DNA from: Alphaproteobacteria bacterium
GTDB lineage: Bacteria > Pseudomonadota > Alphaproteobacteria > TMED109
Length of the DNA stretch: 64,000 nt
Direction: 5' to 3'
Assembly (NCBI GenBank): GCA_022825235.1
Contig: JAJDYI010000053.1
Span: 59,120-123,119 of the forward strand
The translations under genes and the position numbers were made by a program. Every line of letters starts with the position of its first letter. The stretch's first letter is position 1. The notes under the pieces were generated by a model. That model did not search any database. It saw only the letters and a program-made list of their open reading frames with translations, and was not told where the DNA came from. Positions 35,793 to 43,927 of this stretch are shown here, one piece after another.

Positions 35793-37004
35793 GTGGACGC
35801 GCAGGTCCGGCCGGCGGACGAATCGGAACTCGTCGACGCGATCCTGGGCCTGGTGGCGGCCCGGACGCCGGCCCAGGTCAGCGGCGCCGGCACCAAGCGG
35901 GGCTTCGGGCGACCGGTCAATGCCGCCGTCACGCTGCGGCTCGACGGCCTCGCCGGTATCCAGGCGTACGCCCCCGACGAGCTGACGCTCACCTGCGGCG
36001 CGGGCACGTCGCTCGCGACGGTGGAAGCGCACCTCCGGGAGCATGGCCAGGAACTGGCGTTCGAGCCGCCCGACCTGGGGCCGCTCTACGGCGCGCCGGC
36101 CGGCACGGCGACCATTGGCGGCGTGCTCGGGTGCAACCTGGCGGGCTCGCGCCGGGTGCGCGCGGGCGGCGCGCGCGATCATTTCCTCGGGTTCCGCGCC
36201 GTGAGCGGCCGCGGCGAGGCGTTCAAGGCCGGCGGCCACGTGGTCAAGAACGTGTCGGGGTACGACCTCTGCAAGCTGCTGGCGGGCTCGTTCGGGACGC
36301 TGGCGGCGCTGTCGGAGGTGACGGTCAAGGTGCTGCCGCGCGGGGAGCGGACCGCCACCCTGCTGCTGCCCGGCCGCACCGTCGACGCCGCCGTCCGGCT
36401 GCTGATCGACGCCTGGCAGAGCCGGATCGAGCCTAGCGGGCTCTGTTGCGTGCCGGCCGAGCTCGCGCCCCTGCTGCCGGCCGGCCTGCCGGCGGACGCG
36501 GGCTGCGTCGCCGCCGTCCGGTTCGAAGGGCCGGAGGGATCGGTGCGCGACCGGGCCGGCCGGATGCGCGACGCGCTGGGAGGCGCGTCGCACGAGCTGG
36601 GGGAGGCGGAATCGGGAGCGTTCTGGAAGGCGGTCACCGATGCCGCTCCGTTCGCGGAGGCAGCTGCCGTGCAGGTGGCGCGGCCCCTGTGGCGGCTGTC
36701 GCTGCCGCCCGCCTCGGCGGCCGGCGTGATCCAGCGGCTGGTGGCGCGTCCCGGGGGATCGTGGCTGCTGGACGGGAGCATGCTGTGGTTCGCACCCGTC
36801 GGCGATACGAGTGCGGGGGACCTCGTCCGTGCCGCGGCGGCGGGAGCCGGCGGGACGGCGACGCTGCTCCGGGCGCCCGACTCGGTCCGGGCCGCCGAAG
36901 GCGTGTTCCCGCGGCAGGGCACGGGCATCGAGCGCATCGCGGCCGCGATCCGGTCCGGGTTCGACCCCGAGGGCGTGCTCAATCCCGGCCGCATGGCGGC
37001 CTGA
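35793..37004 (+). CDS. glcE: Glycolate oxidase subunit GlcE
   Basis: Second FAD-binding subunit, 403 aa. VSGAGTKRGFGRPV near residue 29, LGPLYGAPAGTATIGGVLGCNLAGSRRVRAGGARDHFLG near 93 (core GGVLGCNLAGSRRVRAG) and GHVVKNVSGYDLCKLLAGSFGTLA near 148 (in part VVKNVSGYDLCKLLAGS). Ends FDPEGVLNPGRMA, the usual terminus. GTG start 13 bases after glcD; the glcF GTG follows by 4 bases. Confidence 0.95.
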   Translation: MDAQVRPADESELVDAILGLVAARTPAQVSGAGTKRGFGRPVNAAVTLRLDGLAGIQAYAPDELTLTCGAGTSLATVEAHLREHGQELAFEPPDLGPLYGAPAGTATIGGVLGCNLAGSRRVRAGGARDHFLGFRAVSGRGEAFKAGGHVVKNVSGYDLCKLLAGSFGTLAALSEVTVKVLPRGERTATLLLPGRTVDAAVRLLIDAWQSRIEPSGLCCVPAELAPLLPAGLPADAGCVAAVRFEGPEGSVRDRAGRMRDALGGASHELGEAESGAFWKAVTDAAPFAEAAAVQVARPLWRLSLPPASAAGVIQRLVARPGGSWLLDGSMLWFAPVGDTSAGDLVRAAAAGAGGTATLLRAPDSVRAAEGVFPRQGTGIERIAAAIRSGFDPEGVLNPGRMAA

Positions 37005-37008
37005 TCCC

Positions 37009-38295
37009 GTGCGCACCAACTTCACGGCGGCCCAGCTCGAGGACCCGGCCATCCGCACGGCGAACGGCATCCTCCGCGCCTGCGTGCACTGCGGCTTCTG
37101 CACGGCCACCTGCCCGACGTACGTGCTGCTGGGGGACGAGCTCGACAGTCCGAGGGGCCGGATCTACCTGATCAAGGACATGCTGGAGAACGACCGGCCG
37201 GCGGATCCGAAGACGGTGCTGCACATGGACCGGTGCCTCTCGTGCCTCTCGTGCATGACGACGTGCCCTTCCGGCGTGCACTACATGCACCTGATCGACC
37301 ATGCACGGGCTTGGATCGAGGAGACCTTCCGGCGCCCCCTGCTCGAGCGGCTGGTGCGCGCCCTGTTCAGTCTGTTGCTGCCCCATCCTGCGCGCTTTCG
37401 GTGGGCGCTGCGCCTCGGCCGGCTTGCGCGCCCGTTCGGCCGGCTGCTGCCCGAGCCCGCAGGCACCATGCTCCGCATGCTCCCGGCGCAGCCCGTGCCG
37501 AACGGTTTCGTCCGGCCCGGCTCCGTCCACCGGGCCGTGGGCGAGCGCAGGCTCCGGGTGGCGCTCCTCGCGGGCTGCGTGCAGCAGGCCCTCGACCCCA
37601 GGATCAACGACGCCACGGTTCGGCTGCTCACGCGACTGGGCGCCGAGGTCGTGGTGGCCGCCACGGCAGGCTGCTGCGGCGCGCTGGTGCACCACATGGG
37701 CCGCGAGGAGGCCGCCAAGCAGGCCGCCCGGCGCAATATCGCCGCCTGGCGCAGTCTCGATGCCGAGGAACCGCTCGATGCCATCGTCGTGAACGCGTCC
37801 GGGTGCGGCACGATGCTGAAGGATTACGGCCACCTGCTCCGGACGGACACCGACAGCGAGGACGCGGCCTGGGTTGCCGGGCTGGCGGCCGATGTCACCG
37901 AAGTGGTGGAGCGCCTGAAACTGCCGGCGGCATCCGGGCCGCACGCCGGCATGAGCATCGCCTACCACTCGGCATGTTCCCTGCAGCATGGCCAGCAGAT
38001 CTCCCGCATGCCGGCATCCCTCCTCGCCGAAGCGGGGTTCGACGTGCGGCCGGTGTCCGAAGGTCACCTCTGCTGCGGGTCAGCCGGCACCTACAACCTC
38101 CTCCAGCCCGAGATCGCCGAGCGGCTGCGCGAGCGGAAGGTCGCCAATCTGGAACGGACCGGTGCCGCCGCGGTCGCCGCGGGCAACATCGGCTGCATGG
38201 TGCAGATCGCCGGGGGCAGCGACCTCCCGGTGGTGCATACGGTCGAACTGCTGGATTGGGCCACCGGGGGGCCCCGCCCGGCGGCGCTCCGCTGA
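37009..38295 (+). CDS. glcF: Glycolate oxidase iron-sulfur subunit GlcF
   Basis: 428 aa. Two [4Fe-4S] ferredoxin motifs, CVHCGFCTATCP near residue 24 and CLSCLSCMTTCP near 75, then two cysteine-rich CCG domains with TAGCCGALVHHMG near 221 and HLCCGSAGTYNLL near 355. Transfers electrons from GlcDE to the quinone pool. GTG start after GlcE; no glcG, glcB or GlcC regulator is present in the window. Confidence 0.95.
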   Translation: MRTNFTAAQLEDPAIRTANGILRACVHCGFCTATCPTYVLLGDELDSPRGRIYLIKDMLENDRPADPKTVLHMDRCLSCLSCMTTCPSGVHYMHLIDHARAWIEETFRRPLLERLVRALFSLLLPHPARFRWALRLGRLARPFGRLLPEPAGTMLRMLPAQPVPNGFVRPGSVHRAVGERRLRVALLAGCVQQALDPRINDATVRLLTRLGAEVVVAATAGCCGALVHHMGREEAAKQAARRNIAAWRSLDAEEPLDAIVVNASGCGTMLKDYGHLLRTDTDSEDAAWVAGLAADVTEVVERLKLPAASGPHAGMSIAYHSACSLQHGQQISRMPASLLAEAGFDVRPVSEGHLCCGSAGTYNLLQPEIAERLRERKVANLERTGAAAVAAGNIGCMVQIAGGSDLPVVHTVELLDWATGGPRPAALR

Positions 38296-38616
38296 AAGGG
38301 CCGGCGCTCGATCAGGTTGCCAGTGAAGGCGGACGCCGCTGGTTCGATCCGGAGAGGCGGCCGCGCGCGGCGGCAGTCAGCCGTGCAGGGGACGCCTGGT
38401 CCCGCGGTCGCCTCGGTGGCGGGACGTCGCCATCCCTGCAACGCAAGCCGGCCCAGCCCGCCAACCGGTGCCCGCTTGCGGGGCTGGCTGGCAACCGGCG
38501 TTCGGCGGCAGGCCGTCACGGCGCCGGGACCCATGGCCGGCTGACGGGCGTGTTACGCTTGGCCGCATGCACGAACCGGCTGATCGTCGGTCGGATGCAG
38601 CCTGAGGAGGGGATGC
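38296..38616. other. Intergenic region between glcF and the dioxygenase
   Basis: 321 bases without a recognisable gene. A strong ribosome site GAGGAGGGG occupies 38604-38612 before the dioxygenase ATG. TGTTACGCT near 38551 might be a -10-like element, but no convincing -35 accompanies it. Confidence 0.5.
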
Positions 38617-39339
38617 ATGAACAAGATGAGCCGTTCGACGGCACGACGCCAGTTGTCGCGCCGCAGCATGTTGTCGGGACTGGGTGTGGCGGCCGCCTCC
38701 GTGGCGACCGCAGGGGTGGCGCACGCCGCCTGCTCCGTGACCGCGTACCAGATCGACGGGCCGTTCTATCCGTACACACCCGGGGAACAGGACTGGGACC
38801 TGACCCACATCGCGTCCGGGGGCGACCGGGCGGCCGGTGAGGTCATCGAGGTCGTCGGCAAGATCCAGGACGCGCAATGCAGGCCGGTCGGCGACTGCGT
38901 GCTCGAGATCTGGCAGGCGAACATGCATGGGCGCTACGACCATCCGAAGGACGGCAACCCGGCGCCGCTCGACCCGAACTTCCAGGGCTATGCCCGCATC
39001 GTCACGGACCAGAACGGCGAGTACCGGATCCGCACCATCCGTCCCGCCCCCTACGCGGCGATCGGCGACTGGTACCGCCCTGCGCACATTCATTTCAAGG
39101 TGCATCCGCCGCTGAACCCGGGGGTCACCACGCAGATGTACTTCACGGATGACCCGCTCCTCGGGAGCGACCTCCTGCTCAAGCCGTTGTCCGAGGAGGA
39201 GCGGTCGGCGCTGATCGTCGCCTTTGACACCGAGACCGCGGACGGGATCAAGCAGGGAACCTTCAACATGCAGGTCCCGGAGGGCTGGAGGCCGCCGCCG
39301 GAACTGATGGACATCATCCGCCAACAGCAGCAGGGCTGA
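38617..39339 (+). CDS. Tat-exported intradiol ring-cleavage dioxygenase
   Basis: 240 aa. Family of protocatechuate 3,4-dioxygenase and catechol 1,2-dioxygenase. The N-terminus has a twin-arginine signal, SRRSMLSGLGVAAASVATAG at about residues 14-33, with cleavage near AHAA. Catalytic iron(III) ligands are visible as the tyrosine in GRYDH (near 109), the tyrosine in DWYRPAHIHF (near 151) and the HxH of that motif. Export of a folded metalloenzyme suggests extracellular aromatic or catechol breakdown. No downstream muconate-pathway genes are nearby. Confidence 0.9.
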   Translation: MNKMSRSTARRQLSRRSMLSGLGVAAASVATAGVAHAACSVTAYQIDGPFYPYTPGEQDWDLTHIASGGDRAAGEVIEVVGKIQDAQCRPVGDCVLEIWQANMHGRYDHPKDGNPAPLDPNFQGYARIVTDQNGEYRIRTIRPAPYAAIGDWYRPAHIHFKVHPPLNPGVTTQMYFTDDPLLGSDLLLKPLSEEERSALIVAFDTETADGIKQGTFNMQVPEGWRPPPELMDIIRQQQQG

Positions 39340-39352
39340 CGGCCGTTCGGTT

Positions 39353-39383
39353 CGCCCCGCCGGTCGCCCGGGCCGGCGGGGCG
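39353..39383 (+). terminator. Strong GC hairpin after the dioxygenase
   Basis: Perfect 11-bp arms, CGCCCCGCCGG and CCGGCGGGGCG, around a 9-base loop begin 14 bases after the dioxygenase stop. There is no T run after the hairpin, so it is a candidate transcript end or 3' stabiliser rather than a textbook intrinsic terminator. Confidence 0.45.
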
Positions 39384-39476
39384 CTGACCGGGCGCGGGGA
39401 CCCATCGGGCGCCGGTCCGGCCGAAGGCAGGGCAGGCGGCGGTGTCCCCGCCGGTATGGGAGGAGCTTCAGGAACC

Positions 39477-40028
39477 ATGCCACGCTGGCCGGGCATCGTG
39501 CTGGCAGTGCTGGTGCTGCCGGCTTCCGGTCTGGCCTGTCCTCCTTCCCTTGAATCCGCGACCGCCGCGTCCGCGCTGCATGCCGTGCTGGGGGCTGCGG
39601 GCCTGTCCGGGGCCAATTTCGAGATTCGGGAGTCGAACCAGGTCCTGAACGCGAGAGCCCTGATCTGCGGCGGCAATCGGTACATCCTGGTCAGTGATCA
39701 ATTTCTCTCCGGTCTCGGCTGGACGGACGGGAACTGGAACTGGACGAATGCGGGAATCATGGCGCGGGAGATCGGGCGCCATGTCATGGGCCACGTGGTG
39801 TATCGAGGCGAGCGGCACCGGGAGGAAATCTCGGCCGACCGGTACGCCGGGCAGCTCCTCTTTCGGATGGGGGCGTCGCTCGATCAGGCCCTGGCGATGA
39901 CCGAATTCCTGCCCGAAGTGCTGTCGTCCAGCCACCCGAGGAAATCTGAACGGGTGGCAGCCGTCCGGGCCGGCTGGGGGGACGCCAGCGATGCGGCGGA
40001 CCGCGGAGGCGCCCCGGCCGCGCCGTGA
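39477..40028 (+). CDS. Secreted M48-like metalloprotease homolog with lost zinc histidines
   Basis: 183 aa with a signal peptide (PGIVLAVLVLPASGLA). The body matches small M48-like proteins: VLNARALICGGNRYILVSD, then MAREIGRHVMGH where relatives have the HExxH of HEIGHHxxGH, then EISADRYAGQLLFRMGAS and SSSHPRKSERVAAV. Both histidines of HExxH are Arg here, while the Glu, the following His and the ExxAD segment remain, so catalytic zinc binding is probably abolished. The frame is intact and a signal peptide is kept, suggesting a functional non-enzymatic protein or recent decay. ATG 39477 with AGGA upstream. Confidence 0.7.
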   Translation: MPRWPGIVLAVLVLPASGLACPPSLESATAASALHAVLGAAGLSGANFEIRESNQVLNARALICGGNRYILVSDQFLSGLGWTDGNWNWTNAGIMAREIGRHVMGHVVYRGERHREEISADRYAGQLLFRMGASLDQALAMTEFLPEVLSSSHPRKSERVAAVRAGWGDASDAADRGGAPAAP

Positions 40029-40129
40029 GCGGCTCCCGCGCGCCGCCGGTGCCGGTCGTTTTCGCAGCGAAGGGCCCCGGGGCCGTGCCAACGGCGACAT
40101 CCGAGGGCGCGACGGCGGCGATCGTCCGG

Positions 40130-40636
40130 TCAGCGCCTCCCGCTCGGGTCGAGCACTATTTCCATGTAGATGATCCCGTCAAGCGGGTTTTCGTAGTACG
40201 GGGCGATTTCGCGGAAACCCGGTGAACGGTAGAGCTTTGTGGCAGGGGTAAGCCTGGAGAAAGTGTCGAGCCGCATCCGGCTGTAGCCGGCGGCACGACC
40301 GGCTTCGATGATAGCTTCGGCCAGCGTTCGTCCCAGGCCCGTACCACGCCAGGGCCGGCGCACGAACAGGCGCTTCATTTCACAGGTCCCGGCCGACAAC
40401 GGCTTCATCGCGACCCCGGCCACCGCCGTGCCGTCGACGTGACGCGCCAACAACATGCACCCCCGCGGCGGTGCGTAGTCGCCCGGGAGGGTTGCCAATT
40501 CGGCCGAAAAGTTCTGGAAGGTCAGATCCTGGCCAAGCCAGCGCTGGTACTCGATGAACAGGGTCCGCAAGTCATCGATGTCCACGACGGACGACGCTTC
40601 GGCTACCGCAACATTTCGTGGGACCAAGTCTTGCAT
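40130..40636 (-). CDS. GNAT family N-acetyltransferase
   Basis: 168 aa. GNAT fold with motif A FVRRPWRGTGLGRTLAEAIIEAGRAAG near residue 92 (in part RGTGLGRTLAEA), an acidic start DIDDLRTLFIEYQRWLG and the C-terminal TKLYRSPGFREIAPYYENP typical of a subgroup close to small-molecule acetyltransferases. Acceptor unknown. Separated from neighbours; no operon partner. Confidence 0.88.
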   Translation of the reverse strand: MQDLVPRNVAVAEASSVVDIDDLRTLFIEYQRWLGQDLTFQNFSAELATLPGDYAPPRGCMLLARHVDGTAVAGVAMKPLSAGTCEMKRLFVRRPWRGTGLGRTLAEAIIEAGRAAGYSRMRLDTFSRLTPATKLYRSPGFREIAPYYENPLDGIIYMEIVLDPSGRR

Positions 40637-40963
40637 CGCGGCAGTCCAGCGACAGGAGGCGCGGCCGGTCCGGCGGGACGGCGGAACCGGCTTGTAGAGG
40701 GTCCGGTTGCCCGGAGGCCGATGGTAGCCGGACAGCAGAAACCGGGAACCGAGACGAGTGCCCGTTCTAACGCCTGGACGGACACACTGGATCCACTGCT
40801 CAAGTCCGAATCACGCTGGCCGGGGATCGGCTGAAATCGCACCGGATCGAGGGCGATACCAACCGCCTCGGTCGTCGCGCCTGCTGCACGCCGGGTCCGC
40901 TCTTGTCGATGGGAGCATTCCATCGCGTTGAATGGCACATCGGATCCGAACTAGGTTGCCTGC
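40637..40963. other. Intergenic region between two divergent GNAT genes
   Basis: 327 bases containing the divergent start regions of the two acetyltransferase genes. I see no coding sequence or clear promoter. Confidence 0.5.
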
Positions 40964-41470
40964 ATGATGGAGCCCGATTGCCACATCCGACGAGCTGCTG
41001 CGAACGATGCAGAATTCCTCCGGGTTCTTCACCAGCGCGCCTACGCCAAGTATCTGGAGCGGATGAACCGCGTACCTGAACCCATGGCGGCAAATTGGCA
41101 AGAGATCCTGGGCGAGGACGCGGTGTGGCTGGCGGAGATGGATGGAAATCCGTCCGGGGCGCTCGTGTTGCGGACCCGGGCCGACCATCTGCTCATCTGG
41201 AGCGTTGCGGTGGACCCAGGCCTGCAGGGGCGCGGCATCGGGAGACAGCTCCTTGAATTCGCGGAACTGGAGGCGGGCCGGCGGGGCATTGGCGAGATCA
41301 GGCTCTACACCAACGAAACGTTCACGGAGAACATCGGGCTGTACGAGGCCATTGGCTACGCGGTTACGCACATTGAGTCGACCAGGACGCACACGTTGGT
41401 ACACATGCGAAAGAGGATCGGCATACGGAGTGCAACGCCCCTTCACGTTTCCGATACGGGGAAGTCGTAA
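40964..41470 (+). CDS. GNAT family N-acetyltransferase
   Basis: 168 aa. Motif A VDPGLQGRGIGRQLLEFAE near residue 83, preceded by LLIWSVAV, and motif B region IRLYTNETFTENIGLYEAIGYA near 112 (in part LYTNETFTENIGLY), the common layout of GCN5-like enzymes. Acceptor unknown. Followed by a toxin-antitoxin remnant. Confidence 0.88.
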   Translation: MMEPDCHIRRAAANDAEFLRVLHQRAYAKYLERMNRVPEPMAANWQEILGEDAVWLAEMDGNPSGALVLRTRADHLLIWSVAVDPGLQGRGIGRQLLEFAELEAGRRGIGEIRLYTNETFTENIGLYEAIGYAVTHIESTRTHTLVHMRKRIGIRSATPLHVSDTGKS

Positions 41471-41624
41471 CGGGTCACCGCCGGGCAATTGCCTGGCGAT
41501 GCGTGGTAAAGATCGGCATGAGGTGAGGGAGTGCCGCGCCGGCACTCGTGACCGAGGCTTGACCAGGCTCATGGTGGTGGCCAATCGTACGCGGATTGAA
41601 AGAGAACTATCGGAGCCTCAGGCG

Positions 41625-41858
41625 ATGCCCCGAATCATCAATATTGGAGAGGCAAAGGCACAGCTGTCGCTTCTCATCGCTCGTGCAGAGGCTGGCGAGG
41701 AAGTGATCATCGCACGCAACGGCGTGCCGGCCGCGCGGATCGTGCCGGTGAACAGTCCGGTCGTGGAAACGATCGCGCTGCTTCGTGACGAACGGATGCG
41801 GCGGCCGAGGGTAACGGCCGCCGAGACCCGCACGGCCAGGGACCAGGGGCGCGCCTGA
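41625..41858 (+). CDS. Phd/YefM-type antitoxin, orphaned
   Basis: 77 aa. INIGEAKAQLSLLIARAEAGEEVIIARNG (in part INIGEAKAQLSLLIARAEAG) is the Phd/YefM DNA-binding fold, followed by VPAARIVPV and a C-terminal toxin-binding stretch. GGAG (41612-41615) lies upstream of the ATG. The stop TGA overlaps the ATG of a 16-codon VapC remnant, so the antitoxin has lost its toxin. It may still repress transcription. Confidence 0.85.
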   Translation: MPRIINIGEAKAQLSLLIARAEAGEEVIIARNGVPAARIVPVNSPVVETIALLRDERMRRPRVTAAETRTARDQGRA

Positions 41859-41908
41859 TGACATTGGTCGTCGACGTGTCCGTCGCGCGCCTGCCGTCTG
41901 CCGGCTAG
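41858..41908 (+). pseudogene. VapC toxin remnant (first residues only)
   Basis: Begins with ATG overlapping the antitoxin stop and reads MTLVVDVSVARLPSAG, then TAG. The MTLVVDxSVA start is the usual N-terminus of VapC PIN toxins, including the first catalytic aspartate, but the remaining 110 or more residues are absent. The convergent DinB gene begins at once, so the toxin was cut off by a deletion or rearrangement at this junction. Confidence 0.6.
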
Positions 41909-42399
41909 CCCGTGCGGACGTAGTAGATCAGGTCCAGCTCCGGCGGCGGCACGCCGGCGTGGCTCAGCATGCCGTGCGCCTGACCGCGATGGTGGGTCTG
42001 GTGGTTGAACAGATGCGTCCATACGAGACGCATCGGCGTGCGGAACGGTTCGCCAGCCACGTTGCGGTAGGCGAGGTCGCCCGCGAGTCGTTCTTCGTCC
42101 ATGTCCGCCAGCACCCGGTCGAGCCGGTCGTCCTCGGCGGCGCGAGCACCGCGCAATGCCTCAAAATCGTCGAACAGCACACGATCGAGCGTCACCGCAT
42201 CCGAATCGATCCCCTCGATGCGGTCCAGCCATAGGCGGTCGCCGACGAGGATGTGGTTCAGCGTGTTGTGAATCGAGCCGAAAAAGGCCCTGCGGTCCAG
42301 CTTGCGACCCGCATCGTCCAGGCCTGCGCAGGCGTCAAAGAGGCGGGTATTCGCCCACCGGTTGTAGGCGGCCAACGTCTCGAAGTGGGGCAGGAACAT
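41905..42399 (-). CDS. DinB family protein
   Basis: 164 aa, four-helix-bundle DinB/YfiT fold. Metal-binding histidines are in NTLNHILVGDRLWLDR near residue 46 and LFNHQTHHRGQAHGML near 135, completing a three-His site. Relatives are thiol-dependent transferases or damage-inducible proteins; function here is not known. GGAG precedes ATG 42399. Its stop overlaps the VapC remnant tail to tail. Confidence 0.9.
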   Translation of the reverse strand: MFLPHFETLAAYNRWANTRLFDACAGLDDAGRKLDRRAFFGSIHNTLNHILVGDRLWLDRIEGIDSDAVTLDRVLFDDFEALRGARAAEDDRLDRVLADMDEERLAGDLAYRNVAGEPFRTPMRLVWTHLFNHQTHHRGQAHGMLSHAGVPPPELDLIYYVRTG

Positions 42400-42564
42400 G
42401 CGCGAACTCCTGTGAGCGGTTGATCCTGATAGTGCATCACCCGGGTCAGGCGGGCGCGACGGTGTTTCGGATGCTCGCGCCACTGCGGGTTCCACACCCC
42501 GCCATTGACAGAATGTGCCGTCATGCCCGCACTTGTATTGCGGTCGCAAAAGGGAAGTCAGCCG

Positions 42565-42801
42565 ATGCCGTCCATCACGATCAAGGGCATCTTCCCCACA
42601 CTCCATGAGCGGATAAAGGGCATTGCGCGGCGTCACCACCGAAGCCTGCGGAACGAGGTCATCGCCTGTTTCGAACGCTACGCGGAGCAACCGCCGCGAT
42701 CCAAGGCGGAGATGACGGCCGAAGCCGCCCGCCTGCGAGACAAGCTGCCGCCTGTCGATCACGACCTCGTGGACCGGTACAAGCGTAGTGGCCGGCCGTG
42801 A
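42565..42801 (+). CDS. FitA/VapB-type antitoxin (ribbon-helix-helix)
   Basis: 78 aa. PSITIKGIFPTLHERIKGIARRHHRSLRNEVIACFER carries the Arc/MetJ-like ribbon-helix-helix (core TLHERIKGIARRHHRSLRN); the C-terminal half is the toxin-wrapping region. ATG 42565 follows AGGGAAG. Stop overlaps the GTG of the next gene, a VapC broken by a stop codon. Confidence 0.88.
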   Translation: MPSITIKGIFPTLHERIKGIARRHHRSLRNEVIACFERYAEQPPRSKAEMTAEAARLRDKLPPVDHDLVDRYKRSGRP

Positions 42802-43208
42802 ACGTCGAGGTCGACACGAACATCATCGCCTACTACTGGCTGCCGGGCGGGCGTACCGAGAGCGCCGTAGCCCTGCGTCGACATACCGACGAGTGGTTCG
42901 TGCCGGCGCTGTGGCGGTCTGAATTCCGCAACGTCTTGGCCCGCTAGCTTCGAGCCGGCATGATCGGACTCGCTCGGGCCAGCGCGTCGAATCGGAGTGC
43001 GGAGGCCGAGTTGGTTCATGGCGAGCGCGACGTCGGCGCCACCGCCGTGATGGGCCTCGTCGCCAAGTCGGCCTGTTCGGCATACGACTGCGAGTTCGTC
43101 GCTTTGGCCAAATCGATGGGTTATCCGCCGGTCACCGAAGACGCCCGTACCGTGCGCACATTTCCCGAGACGGCGGTCACCATCGACGAGCTGCTGGCCG
43201 GTCAGTGA
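42798..43208 (+). pseudogene. VapC/FitB PIN toxin broken by an amber codon
   Basis: The frame from GTG 42798 encodes a normal PIN toxin (VNVEVDTNIIAYYW start; WFVPALWRSEFRNVLAR middle; CSAYDCEFVALAKSMGYPPVTEDARTV end) but contains TAG at 42945-42947 after residue 49. Downstream the same frame continues without further lesions to 43208, giving 136 residues overall. All acidic PIN positions (Asp near residue 6, Glu in SEFRN, Asp in AYDCEF and EDA) are still encoded. A short restart at ATG 42960 would lack the first catalytic residues. Confidence 0.85.
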
Positions 43209-43927
43209 CCGCCTGACGATGCGGCCGTCCCGGTCCTTGCGAACTCCAGATACAACGGGCTGGTCGATCCGGGCGCCCCGCGTGTCTCGTACCGCGTCCC
43301 GTGCCAATCGTCGGGCGGTTCGAGGAAGTTTGCCGGCCGCCTTGCGGTCCATTCGAACCTGGGGTGGCCCAGGAGTTGCCGCAGGACCCAGTGCTGGCAG
43401 ACCGGGTGGTCACTCGCGAACCGGAGGCGCGCCCCGGGCTGCATGATCCGCGCGAGCTGGTCGAGCGTGTGCGGCTGCACGAAGCGCCGCTTCGCGTGCC
43501 GGCGCTTGGGCCAGGGGTCCGGAAACAGGAGGAACACGCGGCTGATCGACGCAGGAGCCAGCGCGTCGAGGAGCAGGCGGGCGTCGTCCGCCAGGATCCG
43601 GGTCCGCGAACGGTCCTCGACCGGCAAGTGTGCAAGCAGTGCGGCGACGCCACTAATGAAGGGCTCACACCCCAGGAAGCCGGTGTCCGGATTGGCGCGG
43701 GCCAGGGCGGTCAGGTGCTCGCCACTCCCGAAACCGATCTCGAGCCAGGTCTCGACAACGGCGTCAGCAAACAGCGAGGCGGGATGCAGGGTGCCCGGGG
43801 GCTTGTCCAGGGGGATCGAGAGCGTCGGCAGCACCTGCTCGATCAGGGCCTTTCGGCCGGGTCGCAGGCGGCCCCGCTGCCGCCGTCCGTAGCAGCGGTA
43901 ACGCGGCGGCTCAGCCGAGTGCGGCAC
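43202..43927 (-). CDS. trmB: tRNA (guanine-N7)-methyltransferase TrmB
   Basis: 241 aa. Methylates G46 of t[23 protein letters not shown] near residue 10 (in part [14 protein letters not shown]), [15 protein letters not shown] near 54 as the SAM motif, [17 protein letters not shown] near 127 (in part [11 protein letters not shown]) and the C-terminal TRYETRG. Start GTG 43927 lies inside metK with a 17-base overlap. Confidence 0.93.
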   Translation of the reverse strand: MPHSAEPPRYRCYGRRQRGRLRPGRKALIEQVLPTLSIPLDKPPGTLHPASLFADAVVETWLEIGFGSGEHLTALARANPDTGFLGCEPFISGVAALLAHLPVEDRSRTRILADDARLLLDALAPASISRVFLLFPDPWPKRRHAKRRFVQPHTLDQLARIMQPGARLRFASDHPVCQHWVLRQLLGHPRFEWTARRPANFLEPPDDWHGTRYETRGAPGSTSPLYLEFARTGTAASSGGH

